The translations under genes and the position numbers were made by a program. Under the pieces are notes generated by a model, which saw only the letters and a list, made by a program, of their open reading frames with translations, ran no database searches and had not been told where the DNA came from. From NCBI GenBank assembly GCA_009843865.1, contig VYCQ01000012.1, forward strand, positions 1-64,000: a stretch of 64,000 nucleotides of DNA, read 5' to 3'. Positions 16,177-26,260 of this stretch are shown one piece after another (position 1 is the stretch's first letter; each line of letters begins with the position of its first letter). This stretch comes from Acidimicrobiia bacterium. GTDB lineage: Bacteria; Actinomycetota; Acidimicrobiia; Acidimicrobiales; Bin134.

Positions 16177-17562
16177 TTAGATGCGGGTAGAGATGTTGGC
16201 GAAGCGGGTTTGGTTGGTTACGAAGCTCAGCTTTGTTTTACCGGTAGGCCCGTTGCGGTGCTTGGCCACGATTACCTCAGCCACCCCTTTTTCGGTGGTT
16301 TCTGGGTTATGCACCTCGTCTCGATACAAGAACATTACGATGTCGGCATCTTGTTCTATCGAGCCCGACTCTCGCAGGTCGGCCAGCATGGGCCGTTTGT
16401 CTTGACGCTGTTCTAGGTTGCGAGAAAGCTGCGATAGCGCCAAAACAGGACAATTGAGTTCGCGGGCCAAGGTTTTGAGACCTCGGCTGATCTCGGCCAC
16501 CTCAACCTGACGATTTTCAGCAGCGCTACGCCCTGTCATTAGTTGCAGATAATCCACCACAACCATGCCCAAGCTGCCCACCTGGCTGCGCAGACGTCGG
16601 GCTTTGCCCCTGATCTCCATCATGGTGACCGCAGCGTTGTCATCAATCCAAATGGGCGCTCCAGATAGCTTGGTGATGGCGTTGGTGATGCCAGTCCAAT
16701 CTTGGTCTGTCAGGTTGCCTTTGCGAATCCGTGTGCCATCTACCCGCGCCTCTGAACAAAGCATCCGCTGGCTGATCTCAATTTGGCTCATCTCTAGTGA
16801 AAAGATCAGCACAGGTTTGTTGGCTCTCATGGCGGCATGGGTTGCCATGCTTAACGCAAAGCTGGTTTTACCCACCGCAGGTCGGGCCCCTACCACTACT
16901 AAGGTGCTGGGCTGAAGGCCACCTGTCATGTCATCTAGATCTATAAAGCCGGTAGGCAGGCCAGTAATCGCATCTTTTTTCTCATAGAGCTGCTCGATGC
17001 GGTCTAGGTTTTGTGGTAACAGCTCGGTGATGCTAGCTGTGGTGTTGACCATACGGTTGGCTGCAAGCTGGTAGACCATTGACTCGGCTGTGTCTACCGT
17101 TTTTATAACATCTTCGGTGCCTTCATAACCCAACTCGGTTATTTCGCCGCCCACCTCGATGAGCTTACGCAGCATTGCCGCCTCGTAAACGATGTTGACG
17201 TATTTGGCAGCATTAGCTGCTGCTGGGGTGCCGGTTTGCAGTTCTACCAGAGCAACGTTGCCGCCAGTTTTTTCTGAGAGGTCGCGCCGGTTCAGCTCTG
17301 CCGATACTGTTATCGCATCTGCGGGTTCGCCCTTTGCATATAGCGAGCAGATGGCCTCGTAAATCAGCCCATGAGAAGGGTGGTAGAAGTGTTCGTCCTT
17401 CAGCAGGTTGACCGCTTCGGCGATGGCATCACGGCTTAACAGCATGGCTCCCAAGATGGCTCTTTCGGCATCAAGGTTGTGCGGAGGCACCTTGTGGGTA
17501 GACCTGCTTGACCCTGCGGCGGGTGGGCGGCCATTGCTTATGGCAAATGTATCGCTCATCAT
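16177..17562 (-). CDS. dnaB: Replicative DNA helicase DnaB
   Basis: RPAVGKTSFAL, DYLQLM, NTTGxG... DnaB core; adjacent to rplI. Confidence 0.97.
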   Translation of the reverse strand: MMSDTFAISNGRPPAAGSSRSTHKVPPHNLDAERAILGAMLLSRDAIAEAVNLLKDEHFYHPSHGLIYEAICSLYAKGEPADAITVSAELNRRDLSEKTGGNVALVELQTGTPAAANAAKYVNIVYEAAMLRKLIEVGGEITELGYEGTEDVIKTVDTAESMVYQLAANRMVNTTASITELLPQNLDRIEQLYEKKDAITGLPTGFIDLDDMTGGLQPSTLVVVGARPAVGKTSFALSMATHAAMRANKPVLIFSLEMSQIEISQRMLCSEARVDGTRIRKGNLTDQDWTGITNAITKLSGAPIWIDDNAAVTMMEIRGKARRLRSQVGSLGMVVVDYLQLMTGRSAAENRQVEVAEISRGLKTLARELNCPVLALSQLSRNLEQRQDKRPMLADLRESGSIEQDADIVMFLYRDEVHNPETTEKGVAEVIVAKHRNGPTGKTKLSFVTNQTRFANISTRI

Positions 17563-17743
17563 GTGCGCCTAAACATTACAGGGCACCTATGACAGCTTGG
17601 TTTTGTAACCTCAGGTTGCATCGTTCTGTTAGGTTGGCAAAAACCCTGCCGCAGTGCCTTGTTGAGGCCGGTGGAATTGGGTGGAAATGTTGGGGATTTA
17701 TCAGCTAGTTGCCCACAGCCAACGGCTGGTTTTCCACCGGCAT

Positions 17744-18190
17744 TTATTCGGCAGCAATCACCTCTACAGTGATAGGAAACTCAACCTCGGGGTGGGGCTT
17801 AGCTGTTACCGTGTGGCTGCCCAGCTCTTTGATGTTGTCGGATTCTAGGGCCTTGCGTTCTAATAAGATGTTGGCTTGTTCGGCCACTGCCCGAACGATG
17901 TCGGCTGTGGTCACCGAGCCGAACAGCTTGCCCTCAGCACTGGCTCGAGCTGCTATGTGGATGGGTGTGGAGACCAGCCTAGAGGCCATCTCTTGGGCTT
18001 CAGCTAGTTCTTTTGCATCCTTTAGCTCGCGGGCTTTGCGCATCCGCTCGGCTTGTTGCGCAGCACCTTTGGATGATTTGAAAGCCTTGCCTGCGGGGAT
18101 TAAGAAGTTGCGGGCATAGCCGTCAGCTACATCTACCACATCGCCCTTTTTTCCTAGCGACTCTACGTTGTCGCGTAGCACCACCTTCAT
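17744..18190 (-). CDS. rplI: 50S ribosomal protein bL9
   Basis: MKVVLRDNVESLGKKGDVVDVADGYARNFLIPAGKA. Confidence 0.98.
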   Translation of the reverse strand: MKVVLRDNVESLGKKGDVVDVADGYARNFLIPAGKAFKSSKGAAQQAERMRKARELKDAKELAEAQEMASRLVSTPIHIAARASAEGKLFGSVTTADIVRAVAEQANILLERKALESDNIKELGSHTVTAKPHPEVEFPITVEVIAAE

Positions 18191-18648
18191 TCAACTGCCT
18201 CTTTGGTGGGCTCAGCGTGGTCGGCAATGGCTTCTGAAGGTTCTGTGGTGGTGGGCTCAGCGTTGGGGGCTTCGTTTGTGGGATCAACGTCGTCGGTCAT
18301 CTGCATCCCTGGGGGTGGCTCAGATGGCTGAGGCACTGGCCCTTCGTTGTGTCCGTCTTCGCCGTGCGATCTTGTGGTGCTGCGTTGTGTGGTGATGCGG
18401 TTGGTGTAGGGCAAAAGTGCCATTTCTCTGGCGTTTTTGATAGCCCGAGCGATTTCGGTTTGTTGTTGCTGGTTGTTACCGGTTATCAGACGAGCCCTGA
18501 TCTTGGCTCGATCTGACATGAAGCGCCGCAGCAGGTTGATGTCTTTCCAATCTACGTAGTCGATCTGCTCTTGGGTAAGGATGCTCACCTTCTTCTTGCG
18601 TCGTCGCAGGATGTCTTGCGGGTTGGGCTTACGTGATACTCGGGCCAT
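18187..18648 (-). CDS. rpsR: 30S ribosomal protein bS18 with long acidic C-terminal tail
   Basis: IDYVDWKDINLLRRFMSDRAKIRARLITGNNQQQQTEIARAIKNAREMALLPY then ~65-aa extension. Confidence 0.95.
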   Translation of the reverse strand: MARVSRKPNPQDILRRRKKKVSILTQEQIDYVDWKDINLLRRFMSDRAKIRARLITGNNQQQQTEIARAIKNAREMALLPYTNRITTQRSTTRSHGEDGHNEGPVPQPSEPPPGMQMTDDVDPTNEAPNAEPTTTEPSEAIADHAEPTKEAVE

Positions 18649-19157
18649 CAGAACGGCTCCTCGTCTATGTTGTATTCGGGGGTTTGGGCTGAGCCTTGTT
18701 GCCAGCCGCCGCTTTCATTGCGTTCGCTGTCGTTGCGTTGTGGACGACCTCCAGCGTTTTGATAGCGGTTTCCCCCGCCAGAACCAGAATCACGCCGCTC
18801 GTTGCGAATCACCTCTGCGGAGGCCCAGCGTAGGCTGGGTGACACCTCATCGGCAATGATTTCTACCTTGGATCGGCGCTCGCCGTCTTGGGTTTCCCAA
18901 GATCGTTGCTCTAGTCTTCCGTTTACAACCACCCGATTGCCCTTCACCAAGCTTTCGCTCACGTTTTCAGCCAAAGTGTTCCAGCAGGTCACGTCGAAAA
19001 ACGAGGTCTGTTCTTCTGTTTCGTTGGTTTGCCGATTCTGCCAGCGCCGGTTCCAAGCCAACCCGAAGGTGGTTACAGCACTGCCTCCGGGAGTAAATCG
19101 TAGTTCTGGGTCTCTGGTGATGTTGCCGGTAATGGTTACCGTGTTGTCCATAGCCAT
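18648..19157 (-). CDS. ssb: Single-stranded DNA-binding protein
   Basis: MDNTVTITGNITRDPELRFTPGGSAVTTFGLA...IDEEPF tail. Confidence 0.97.
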   Translation of the reverse strand: MAMDNTVTITGNITRDPELRFTPGGSAVTTFGLAWNRRWQNRQTNETEEQTSFFDVTCWNTLAENVSESLVKGNRVVVNGRLEQRSWETQDGERRSKVEIIADEVSPSLRWASAEVIRNERRDSGSGGGNRYQNAGGRPQRNDSERNESGGWQQGSAQTPEYNIDEEPF

Positions 19158-19159
19158 CT

Positions 19160-19522
19160 TTATGTCTCCTTGGGTTGCCCCGCTGTAACGAGGGGCATTT
19201 CTACACCGAAGAGGCCCCGCTTGGCGGCCTCTTTATCGGGTAGGCGAATAATTTTGTGACGGACCACATCGTCCGCGAGTTGAAGGAGACGTTGTAGGGA
19301 TTCCATCTCGCGCGCCTCGGTCACAAACTCAAGGACTACATAGTAGCCCTCTTGTTGATGGTTGATTTCATAGGCAAAGCGGCGTTTGCCCCAGCGGTCT
19401 TCGGTTTTCACCTCGCCGCTGCTGTTGGCAGTGATGTTCTGGGTGACTTGGTCGATTCGGGCCGTGACATCGGCCTCATCAACCTCAGCCTCCAAAATGA
19501 TCATCAACTCAAATGCTCGCAT
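19160..19522 (-). CDS. rpsF: 30S ribosomal protein bS6
   Basis: RAFELMIILEAEVDE...DRWGKRRFAYEINHQQEGYYVVLEF. Confidence 0.97.
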   Translation of the reverse strand: MRAFELMIILEAEVDEADVTARIDQVTQNITANSSGEVKTEDRWGKRRFAYEINHQQEGYYVVLEFVTEAREMESLQRLLQLADDVVRHKIIRLPDKEAAKRGLFGVEMPLVTAGQPKET

Positions 19523-19708
19523 TGCGAACTGAACCTCCCTGTGGTCCCGGTGCCGAGCGGGGCCCCGGCTTGAGCGGGGCAGGGCAACGATTGTTTACAA
19601 CAACCTTTGGGGTTGAAGCTGAGGCTGAAGCCCCTGTTTGGGTTGAAGCCTACCCGATAAAATCGACAGGGCATTATTTTGAGGCTTGGTTGCTATTGAG
19701 TGCTCGCG

Positions 19709-20578
19709 TTATAGGGCCTCAGCGTCATGATTGGTGTCATAGAACTCTAGTGCCATTTGCTCGTCGGGGTTCATTTCGTAGCTTTCGGTGTGGTTCGGAA
19801 ATTGCCCCGAGCGTACGTCGGCGGCGAACTGTGCTAGTGCTTCTACTCCTTGGTCGTGCAAAGAGGCGTAGCGGCGTACAAAGCGTGGCCGCAGGCCGGT
19901 TTCGATGCCTAGCACATCGTGGAACACCAACACTTGGCCGTCGCAGCCAGGGCCAGCGCCGATGCCGATGGTGGGCACATCTACTGTTTCGGTAATCATG
20001 TTGGCTACCGCTGCGGGCATTGCTTCTAGCACGATGGCGAAGCATCCTGCGTGGCAGAGGGCTTTGGCATCTGCCAGCAGTGCTAGGGCGGTTTCGCTGC
20101 TGCGGCCTTGTATGCAGTAGCCGCCTTGAGCCAGTAGAGACTGAGGAGTGAGCCCTAGGTGGCCCATCACCGGTATTTGAGCTGACACGAGAGCATCAAC
20201 CATCGGCACCCGCTCGGCACCGCCCTCTAGTTTCACGGCTTGGGCCCCTGCGCGTATTAGTTGGGCGGCGTTGGTTACGGTGTCGGCAGTGTTGATGTGG
20301 TAGCTCAGCCAAGCCATGTCGGCCACCAGCAGTGCCTCGGGGTTAGAGCGTGCTACCGCGGCGGTGTGATAGGCCATCTCTTGGGTGGTGACTTGCAAGG
20401 TGTCGGGGTGGCCGAGCACCACCATGGCTAACGAGTCGCCCACAAGGATGATATCGGCACCGGCTTTGTCGGCCATCGTGGCGCTTGGGGTGTCGTAGGC
20501 CGTAAGCATCACAAGCGGGGCGGCACCTTGGCTGCGTTTGTGGCGAGAGACAGCAAGCGAGGTGAGCTTTGTGCCCAT
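19709..20578 (-). CDS. panB: 3-methyl-2-oxobutanoate hydroxymethyltransferase
   Basis: MLTAYDTPSATMADKAGADIILVGDSLAMVVLGH; start trimmed to MGTKLTSL. Confidence 0.95.
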   Translation of the reverse strand: MGTKLTSLAVSRHKRSQGAAPLVMLTAYDTPSATMADKAGADIILVGDSLAMVVLGHPDTLQVTTQEMAYHTAAVARSNPEALLVADMAWLSYHINTADTVTNAAQLIRAGAQAVKLEGGAERVPMVDALVSAQIPVMGHLGLTPQSLLAQGGYCIQGRSSETALALLADAKALCHAGCFAIVLEAMPAAVANMITETVDVPTIGIGAGPGCDGQVLVFHDVLGIETGLRPRFVRRYASLHDQGVEALAQFAADVRSGQFPNHTESYEMNPDEQMALEFYDTNHDAEAL

Positions 20579-20643
20579 TGTTGTTCTCCTTTCCCGTCTA
20601 GCGCTGCGTGGCTGCCAGCGGTTGGGATTAACTTTAGTGTACC

Positions 20644-21039
20644 TTAGCGGGGTTGCAAGATGTAGCTTCGCAGCAGGTGGTTCCAGCCGCAGTCGGGGCA
20701 AACCTCTACCTCATAGCAGGTGAAGCGACCCTTGCGGCGTGCCAGCTTGGTTTTTTCAGTGGCATAGCTGATGCAACGGCCGTGTGTTGGCAGTCGTGGG
20801 CCGAACACGTAGGACACCATCGCTAAGGCGTTTCCCTCACATACCGGACAAGGCTCGCATAGTGCTGTGCCAACCTCTTTGCCTGCCCGTATTAGCTCGG
20901 GGTGAGCATCACAGATGTCGGTGTTGGTCCAAACTCCGCTGCGAAGGCGGTGCAGTGCGTGTGCTCGCACAAGTTGATAGTCGACTGTTGATGCGGGTTC
21001 GGGTTGTATGCCCACTGTTGCTGGCATCTGCTGTGCCAT
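20644..21039 (-). CDS. DUF5318-like Cys-rich protein
   Basis: CPVCEGNALAMVSYVFG...CPDCGWNHLLRSY; actinobacterial family. Confidence 0.7.
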   Translation of the reverse strand: MAQQMPATVGIQPEPASTVDYQLVRAHALHRLRSGVWTNTDICDAHPELIRAGKEVGTALCEPCPVCEGNALAMVSYVFGPRLPTHGRCISYATEKTKLARRKGRFTCYEVEVCPDCGWNHLLRSYILQPR

Positions 21040-21096
21040 GGCTCAAGGGTAGTCAAATCTCAGATGTCAACCACGGTTACATCTTTAGGTGGTGTT

Positions 21097-21726
21097 TTAG
21101 ATGGCATCGCCAACATTGCTACGGCGTGCCGCTGAGGCCCACGTTAACAGGGTTAGAATCATTAGCGGGTTGAGGATGTCCCAGGCACCTGCGTTGCCCA
21201 CGATGTAGCCGTTCACCACCATCGTAATGCCTATTCCCAAAGCGATGATCCCAGCAGCCGAGGTGAGGGGGTTGGCTGGCTCTATGCCTTGGTGCTGCGC
21301 CATCACCCGACTGCGGCTGTTGAGCACAGCTACGCTGGCACAGGCCACAAAAAGTGGGTCTAATGTCCACCAGAGGTTGTTGCTTTGGTTGAACAAGTCG
21401 GTGTAGGCGTTGAGCAAGACGGCCATCGCTAGCGACACCAAACACACGGTGCGCACCCACGGCACTTTGGTGGTGTTGCGCCACAGAAACCACACCCCAG
21501 CGGTTGCTAGGACGATGGTACCGATTTGCCAAAGCTGCCATTTCCAGTTGTCTTGTAGCTCGATATAGGGGTCGAATGTTGTGCCGCCTTCCACCCACAT
21601 GAACACCCCGGTGGCAATCATGCCCGCGGCTATTAGCGAGTCGATTACTCCGAGGTCACGTCGTTTAAAGATCTCTTGAAGGATCTGCTTTGTGATTGTC
21701 TTGGTTTGGTTCATGGTGTTGTTCAT
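21097..21726 (-). CDS. Hypothetical integral membrane protein
   Basis: Several TM segments; start trimmed out of tRNA-Ala. Confidence 0.6.
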   Translation of the reverse strand: MNNTMNQTKTITKQILQEIFKRRDLGVIDSLIAAGMIATGVFMWVEGGTTFDPYIELQDNWKWQLWQIGTIVLATAGVWFLWRNTTKVPWVRTVCLVSLAMAVLLNAYTDLFNQSNNLWWTLDPLFVACASVAVLNSRSRVMAQHQGIEPANPLTSAAGIIALGIGITMVVNGYIVGNAGAWDILNPLMILTLLTWASAARRSNVGDAI

Positions 21727-21728
21727 AG

Positions 21729-21802
21729 TGGAGCTGATGGGACTCGAACCCACGACCCCCTGCTTGCAAAGCAGGTGCTCTAGCCAGCTGAGCTACAGCC
21801 CC
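21729..21802 (-). tRNA. tRNA-Ala (anticodon TGC)
   Basis: GGGGCTGTAGCTCAGCTGGCTAGAGCACCTGCTTTGCAAGCAGGGGGTCGTGGGTTCGAGTCCCATCAGCTCCA, full cloverleaf. Confidence 0.97.
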
Positions 21803-21856
21803 AAGTGGCTTTAGCGTAATCGCCGCAGATTAGTGATGCAGTCTAATACGGTTAGA

Positions 21857-22846
21857 TTATGCGGCAAGGGGTCGACCGAAAGGGAGGGTCTTTTGCCAAG
21901 TGGTTAGGAAGGCTTCGGCGCGGTAGCAGGCGGCAAGGAACAAGCCGTCGGGGTGGTCGGCTATTTCTTGCAGTGAGATGCTGATTTTGTTGGCAGCATC
22001 GGTGAGGATTGTGGTTGTGCCTGTGTTGGTGCTAGGCCACCAGGCGAACAGCGCCCCGGCAGTTGAGATGAAGTCGGGGATCACTTTGGTGCCTGCTCTG
22101 GTGAGGGTGGCTAGTGCCTTGGCTGTTACCGGTATTGGGGCGTAGGGCACCAAAGCTTTGACGTTCAGCTGCTCGGCAACGGTGTGGTTGATGGCACCCA
22201 TTTTAGAGCCTGCTAGCAGCACATCTGCGGGTGTAGCTAGCGCTTGCGCGGCGGTTTGTTCTTTAAAGGGTACAGCATCAGGGGTGCTGAGCGCATCGGC
22301 AGAAAACCCGCTTGGTGCAACGGCACCTTTATCGTTTGCGCAAACTGCCACAACCTTGCCGCCTTGCGCCATCACCGCTTTGGCTAATGCCGGGCCGCTG
22401 ATGCCGAAGCCTTCGATGCTGACGCTGCGTCCCTCTAAACCGTTTGTGGCGAAATTGGCTGCTGCGATTACACCAGCCGTAAGAGCTTGATCGGCAATTG
22501 TGCCGATGTTGGCTCGCTGATCGTTTGGGGTCAGCGATTTCAGGGCAGAGCGAGGTACTCGGGTTCCGGGTTCTGGCATGAAGCGGCCTGTTGCCACCAT
22601 GGGGGCTATTTCGCTAGCGAACTTATCGATGGCATCAGAGCGGGTTTCGTCGGTGGCGTTGATGCCTGCTGAGGCACCGCTGTGGCGCATCTCAAAGGTG
22701 GCGAAAGTATAGGTTTGCGAGCGGGCTAGGTCGCTGGCACCGGTGGTGAGAATCTTGCGAGCCGACCGCACAACACCCATTGCTGTGGGTGCTGTATGCA
22801 GATCGAAAACGATGAAGGCATCTACGGTTTGCAGCTTTTCGATCAA
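21857..22846 (-). CDS. Glu/Leu/Phe/Val dehydrogenase family protein
   Basis: ELFV-like NAD-binding domain SVSIEGFGISGPALAKAVMAQGGKVVAV. Confidence 0.7.
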   Translation of the reverse strand: MIEKLQTVDAFIVFDLHTAPTAMGVVRSARKILTTGASDLARSQTYTFATFEMRHSGASAGINATDETRSDAIDKFASEIAPMVATGRFMPEPGTRVPRSALKSLTPNDQRANIGTIADQALTAGVIAAANFATNGLEGRSVSIEGFGISGPALAKAVMAQGGKVVAVCANDKGAVAPSGFSADALSTPDAVPFKEQTAAQALATPADVLLAGSKMGAINHTVAEQLNVKALVPYAPIPVTAKALATLTRAGTKVIPDFISTAGALFAWWPSTNTGTTTILTDAANKISISLQEIADHPDGLFLAACYRAEAFLTTWQKTLPFGRPLAA

Positions 22847-23076
22847 CTCCGGTTATCTCCGTTTTTGCTGGGTTGGTTTTGATCTAAACCGGCCACGATC
22901 TCTTTTACACGCACCTCAGCGGTGTTGATGCGTCCTCGACAAACCCGTATAAGCTCAGCAGCTCGCTCTACCTTGTGGGCCAGCACGTCGATGTCGATAT
23001 CGTCGGCTTCTAGTTCTCGCAAGATTTGTTGAAGCTCTTGCAGTGCGTCGCTATAGCCGATTTTGTTGTCGCTCAT
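22843..23076 (-). CDS. xseB: Exodeoxyribonuclease VII small subunit
   Basis: YSDALQELQQILRELEADDIDIDVLAHKVERAAELI; next to xseA. Confidence 0.92.
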   Translation of the reverse strand: MSDNKIGYSDALQELQQILRELEADDIDIDVLAHKVERAAELIRVCRGRINTAEVRVKEIVAGLDQNQPSKNGDNRS

Positions 23077-24533
23077 CTCGTCTGCCCTGCTTGTTGATGT
23101 ACCGTGCTGTGCAGCTTACCGGTGGCTAAGATTGTCTCTATCTCGGCACCTGTGTTTAGCTCGTTCGGGTTGCGTACTGCTTTGCCGTGGTGCCTGGTGA
23201 TTGACCATCCTCGAGCCAGGATTGCTTGAGGATCTAACAATCGTGTTCGGCCTTCTATGTGCTCTAGTTCTTTGGTGGCCGCAGCGGGAATGCATAATGC
23301 CTGAGCGCTGACGGTGTGCTGTATTTGCGTCAGTCTGTGCTGGTTTTTGACAATGGTGGCTGTGGCCTGATGTCGCACGATCTGAACGCAGCTATCGATT
23401 GTGCGGGTTTCGCTGCGGGTGCGACCCTCAGCAAGTTGGCCGATGTGTACACCTTGTTGCACTAGCCGTTGGTTGGCCAACCGTAGATGCGTGTCGCTAC
23501 GCCGTGCGGTTGTTTGGCTCACAGCTAGCAATTGCTCGCTGGCCAGCCTCAAGCGCCTGCTTGCCTTGTCAGCAATCTCTTTCCAAGCAGAATCGGCACT
23601 TTCGAGGTGGGCTTTGGCCGCGCTTACTAGAAAAGCCGCGCAAGCTGTTGGGGTTTTTTGTGCTTTATGGGCTACCTCATCGGCGATGGTGCGGTCGATT
23701 TCGTGGCCTATACCGGTGATGATGGGTACCGGTGTTGTGATGATGGCACGGGCCACGGTCTCGTGATCAAAGGCCAAAAGATCGGTGCGTGACCCGCCGC
23801 CTCGTACTACCGCGATCACATCCACCCCAGCTTGTGCCACCGCTGTGATGGCCGATGCAATCAACTCTGGTGCTTCGCTGCCTTGCACAAGCGTGTGAGC
23901 CAGCCAGACCTCCCAAGCTAATCCGCTGTCGTTCAGCTCTTTGCAGAAATCATGTTGAGCAGCGCTGCTAGCGGAGGTGACCAACCCAACTCGTAGAGGC
24001 GCAATCGGAAATGCCAGGGCTTGGTTGTTGCTTAGTACACCTTCGTCGCTCAGCATCTGAAGCAGCCGCAGCCGTCCGGCTTCTAGTTCGCCTAACGTAA
24101 AGTTAGGGTCGATGTTGGACATGTAGAACTGAAGGCGACCGCCTTGTTGCCAGAAGTCTACCTGACCCCAGATGCGCACCCTCATGCCGTCTTCTAGGGT
24201 CATCCCCCCGTGGTTGCGTAGCGTTTCGTCAATCCTGCTACGGCTGGCTCGAAACAAGGCTACTGCCATCTTTGCTTCGGGTTGCGCCCCAGATTGTATC
24301 TGTTCTTGCGGTTCTATGATGTCGAAGTAGGTGTGTCCGCTGCGGGCGATGCTTAGGTTGCGTATTTCGCCTTTCACCCACATCCCGTGGCCAAACTCTG
24401 CGGCCAGCACTTTTCTGATTCGGGCTACCAACTCGGTAACGGTGTAGGTTGATGGTTCGTTGGTAGCTTGCGTGAGGGCTGAGGCACCTCGGCTTAGCTG
24501 AGGCTCGCTGGAGGTGCTGAGCTGTTCATGCAT
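23073..24533 (-). CDS. xseA: Exodeoxyribonuclease VII large subunit
   Basis: OB-fold N-terminus VTELVARIRKVLAAEFGHGMWVKGEI; AVVRGGGSRTDLLAFDHETVARAI; start trimmed to MHEQLS. Confidence 0.95.
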   Translation of the reverse strand: MHEQLSTSSEPQLSRGASALTQATNEPSTYTVTELVARIRKVLAAEFGHGMWVKGEIRNLSIARSGHTYFDIIEPQEQIQSGAQPEAKMAVALFRASRSRIDETLRNHGGMTLEDGMRVRIWGQVDFWQQGGRLQFYMSNIDPNFTLGELEAGRLRLLQMLSDEGVLSNNQALAFPIAPLRVGLVTSASSAAQHDFCKELNDSGLAWEVWLAHTLVQGSEAPELIASAITAVAQAGVDVIAVVRGGGSRTDLLAFDHETVARAIITTPVPIITGIGHEIDRTIADEVAHKAQKTPTACAAFLVSAAKAHLESADSAWKEIADKASRRLRLASEQLLAVSQTTARRSDTHLRLANQRLVQQGVHIGQLAEGRTRSETRTIDSCVQIVRHQATATIVKNQHRLTQIQHTVSAQALCIPAAATKELEHIEGRTRLLDPQAILARGWSITRHHGKAVRNPNELNTGAEIETILATGKLHSTVHQQAGQTR

Positions 24534-24594
24534 GATCTGCCACCCTAGCGTTTGGGCTGTTTTGTATGGTTGGTTGGGTCGTAGTGTTTTAGCT

Positions 24595-25155
24595 ATGAAG
24601 ACTCGTACCCGCAAAGCAGTGGCCACGGTGGTAGCGATTTCTATTGTCTTGGCGCTGTTGTTCTCGCTGTTGGTGGTGTTCAGCAGCACTGCGTCCGGCC
24701 ATGCTGAACTTCGGCGCTCTGCGCCGAGACCCACTCAGGAAGTGGGTGGAGTGGTTGATCGGGTGGAGATGCAGTTTCGCCAACGCATTCGACCTCATCA
24801 AGCCAATCAGGTGGTTCTTGAGCATCCTGACGGCACCCGTGTCCAAACTCAGGTGGAGTTAAACGGATATCTGGTGCGGGGACGTTTCGATGCGCTGGTT
24901 ACCCCGGGCGAGTATAAGGTGATTTGGGGTTTGGTAGATGATGAAGACGGCGACTGGTCGACCCAAGAGTTTCCGTTTAGGTATGAACCGCTTGCTGCTG
25001 CCCCGGAATGGTTGCCCGAATCGGCTGCGTTTGATGGGGATGGTGGGGATGGCGGGGGTGCTGAATCTGAGACCATCGTGTTGGTGGTGGTTATTGCGTT
25101 AGCTGTGGTGTTAGGTGGGTGGCTTTTATGGCCTCGGCGCAGGCCCCGCCGTTGA
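24595..25155 (+). CDS. CopC-domain copper-resistance-like protein
   Basis: Signal/TM, SGHAELRRSAPRPTQEV...YKVIWGLVDDEDGDW, C-terminal TM. Confidence 0.8.
   Translation: MKTRTRKAVATVVAISIVLALLFSLLVVFSSTASGHAELRRSAPRPTQEVGGVVDRVEMQFRQRIRPHQANQVVLEHPDGTRVQTQVELNGYLVRGRFDALVTPGEYKVIWGLVDDEDGDWSTQEFPFRYEPLAAAPEWLPESAAFDGDGGDGGGAESETIVLVVVIALAVVLGGWLLWPRRRPRR
25078..25155 (+). repeat. Direct repeat (copC 3' end), left copy
   Basis: ~75 bp near-identical to 26999-27074. Confidence 0.9.
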
Positions 25156-25230
25156 GTTGTTAATCATTGCAATCAGGATATGGGCAATCAGAAGAAATTG
25201 TTGTTGTAGGTGTGTCTAAAGGCGGTAGTT

Positions 25231-25281
25231 GTCGTTCCTGTGTGTTGAGATGAGTGTGTAAACAAAGGCAGGTTAGAGATG
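25231..25281 (+). promoter_or_regulatory. Conserved MTase-cassette leader, copy C
   Basis: Gap-free with A, B, D; ATG at 25279 (ORF MDVDADIAAA*). Confidence 0.8.
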
Positions 25282-25342
25282 GATGTAGATGCGGATATTG
25301 CTGCTGCCTGACGGTGAGTCATGCTAAACAAGAGGTATAGGT

Positions 25343-26260
25343 ATGAAGCGAGAGATCATATTGCCAGAGATCGACACCCCAACAGGGCCGATCGCGCAAG
25401 AGCTGTTTCCTGAGCGAATCAGACACACTGCGGGTGTGGAGCGTGTCGGCCTCGGCGGGTTTGATATTTACTGTGGCGATGCGGTCGCAGTGTTAGCGGG
25501 GTTGTCTGAATGTTCGGCGCAGCTTGTGTTCACTTCGCCGCCTTACGCAGACCGCCGTCGGAATACTTATGGTGGTATCCATCCTGACGAGTATGTGAAG
25601 TGGTTTATGCCTTATGTGGATGCCATCCGACGCGTGCTGCGAGATGACGGCACATTTGTGCTTAATATTAAAGAAAGCGTTGTTCAGGGCGAGCGGCACA
25701 CTTATGTATTGGAATTGATTCAAGCCATGCGTGCTGCGGGGTGGTTGTGGACTGAAGAGTTTGTGTGGCATAAGAAGAATTGCTACCCGGGCAAGTGGCC
25801 TAATCGGTTTCGCGATTCGTGGGAGCGGCTGTTGCAGTTCAACAAGCAACGCCATTTTGTGATGCATCAAGACGCAGTGATGGTGCCTGTCGGAGAGTGG
25901 GCGCATAAGCGGCTTGCAGCGTTGAGCGACACTGACCGCACACGCGACGAGTCAGCTACCGGTAACGGGTTCGGCAAGCGTGTGGAGAACTGGGTTGGAC
26001 GAGACATGGTGTATCCGACCAACGTTGTGCATCTCGCTACCGAGTGTTCCAACCGTGGTCATAGCGCAGCATTTCCTGCGGAGTTGCCTGATTGGTTTAT
26101 TCGCTTGTTCACGGCACCGGGCGATCTAGTGATCGATCCCTTCGTGGGTTCGGGCACCACGGTTGCTGTTGCTCGACAGCTGGGCCGTGCAAGCATCGGT
26201 ATCGACATCAATCCTGATTTTTGCGAAGCATCTAGAGAGCGAGCCTCGTGTGTCGTTTGA
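25343..26260 (+). CDS. DNA methyltransferase (SPPY type, cassette C)
   Basis: FTSPPYADRR; VIDPFVGSGTTVAVARQLGR. Confidence 0.85.
   Translation: MKREIILPEIDTPTGPIAQELFPERIRHTAGVERVGLGGFDIYCGDAVAVLAGLSECSAQLVFTSPPYADRRRNTYGGIHPDEYVKWFMPYVDAIRRVLRDDGTFVLNIKESVVQGERHTYVLELIQAMRAAGWLWTEEFVWHKKNCYPGKWPNRFRDSWERLLQFNKQRHFVMHQDAVMVPVGEWAHKRLAALSDTDRTRDESATGNGFGKRVENWVGRDMVYPTNVVHLATECSNRGHSAAFPAELPDWFIRLFTAPGDLVIDPFVGSGTTVAVARQLGRASIGIDINPDFCEASRERASCVV

Noticed and set aside
21727-21753. ORF start at 21753 for the membrane protein
   Set aside because: Lies inside tRNA-Ala; start moved to 21726.
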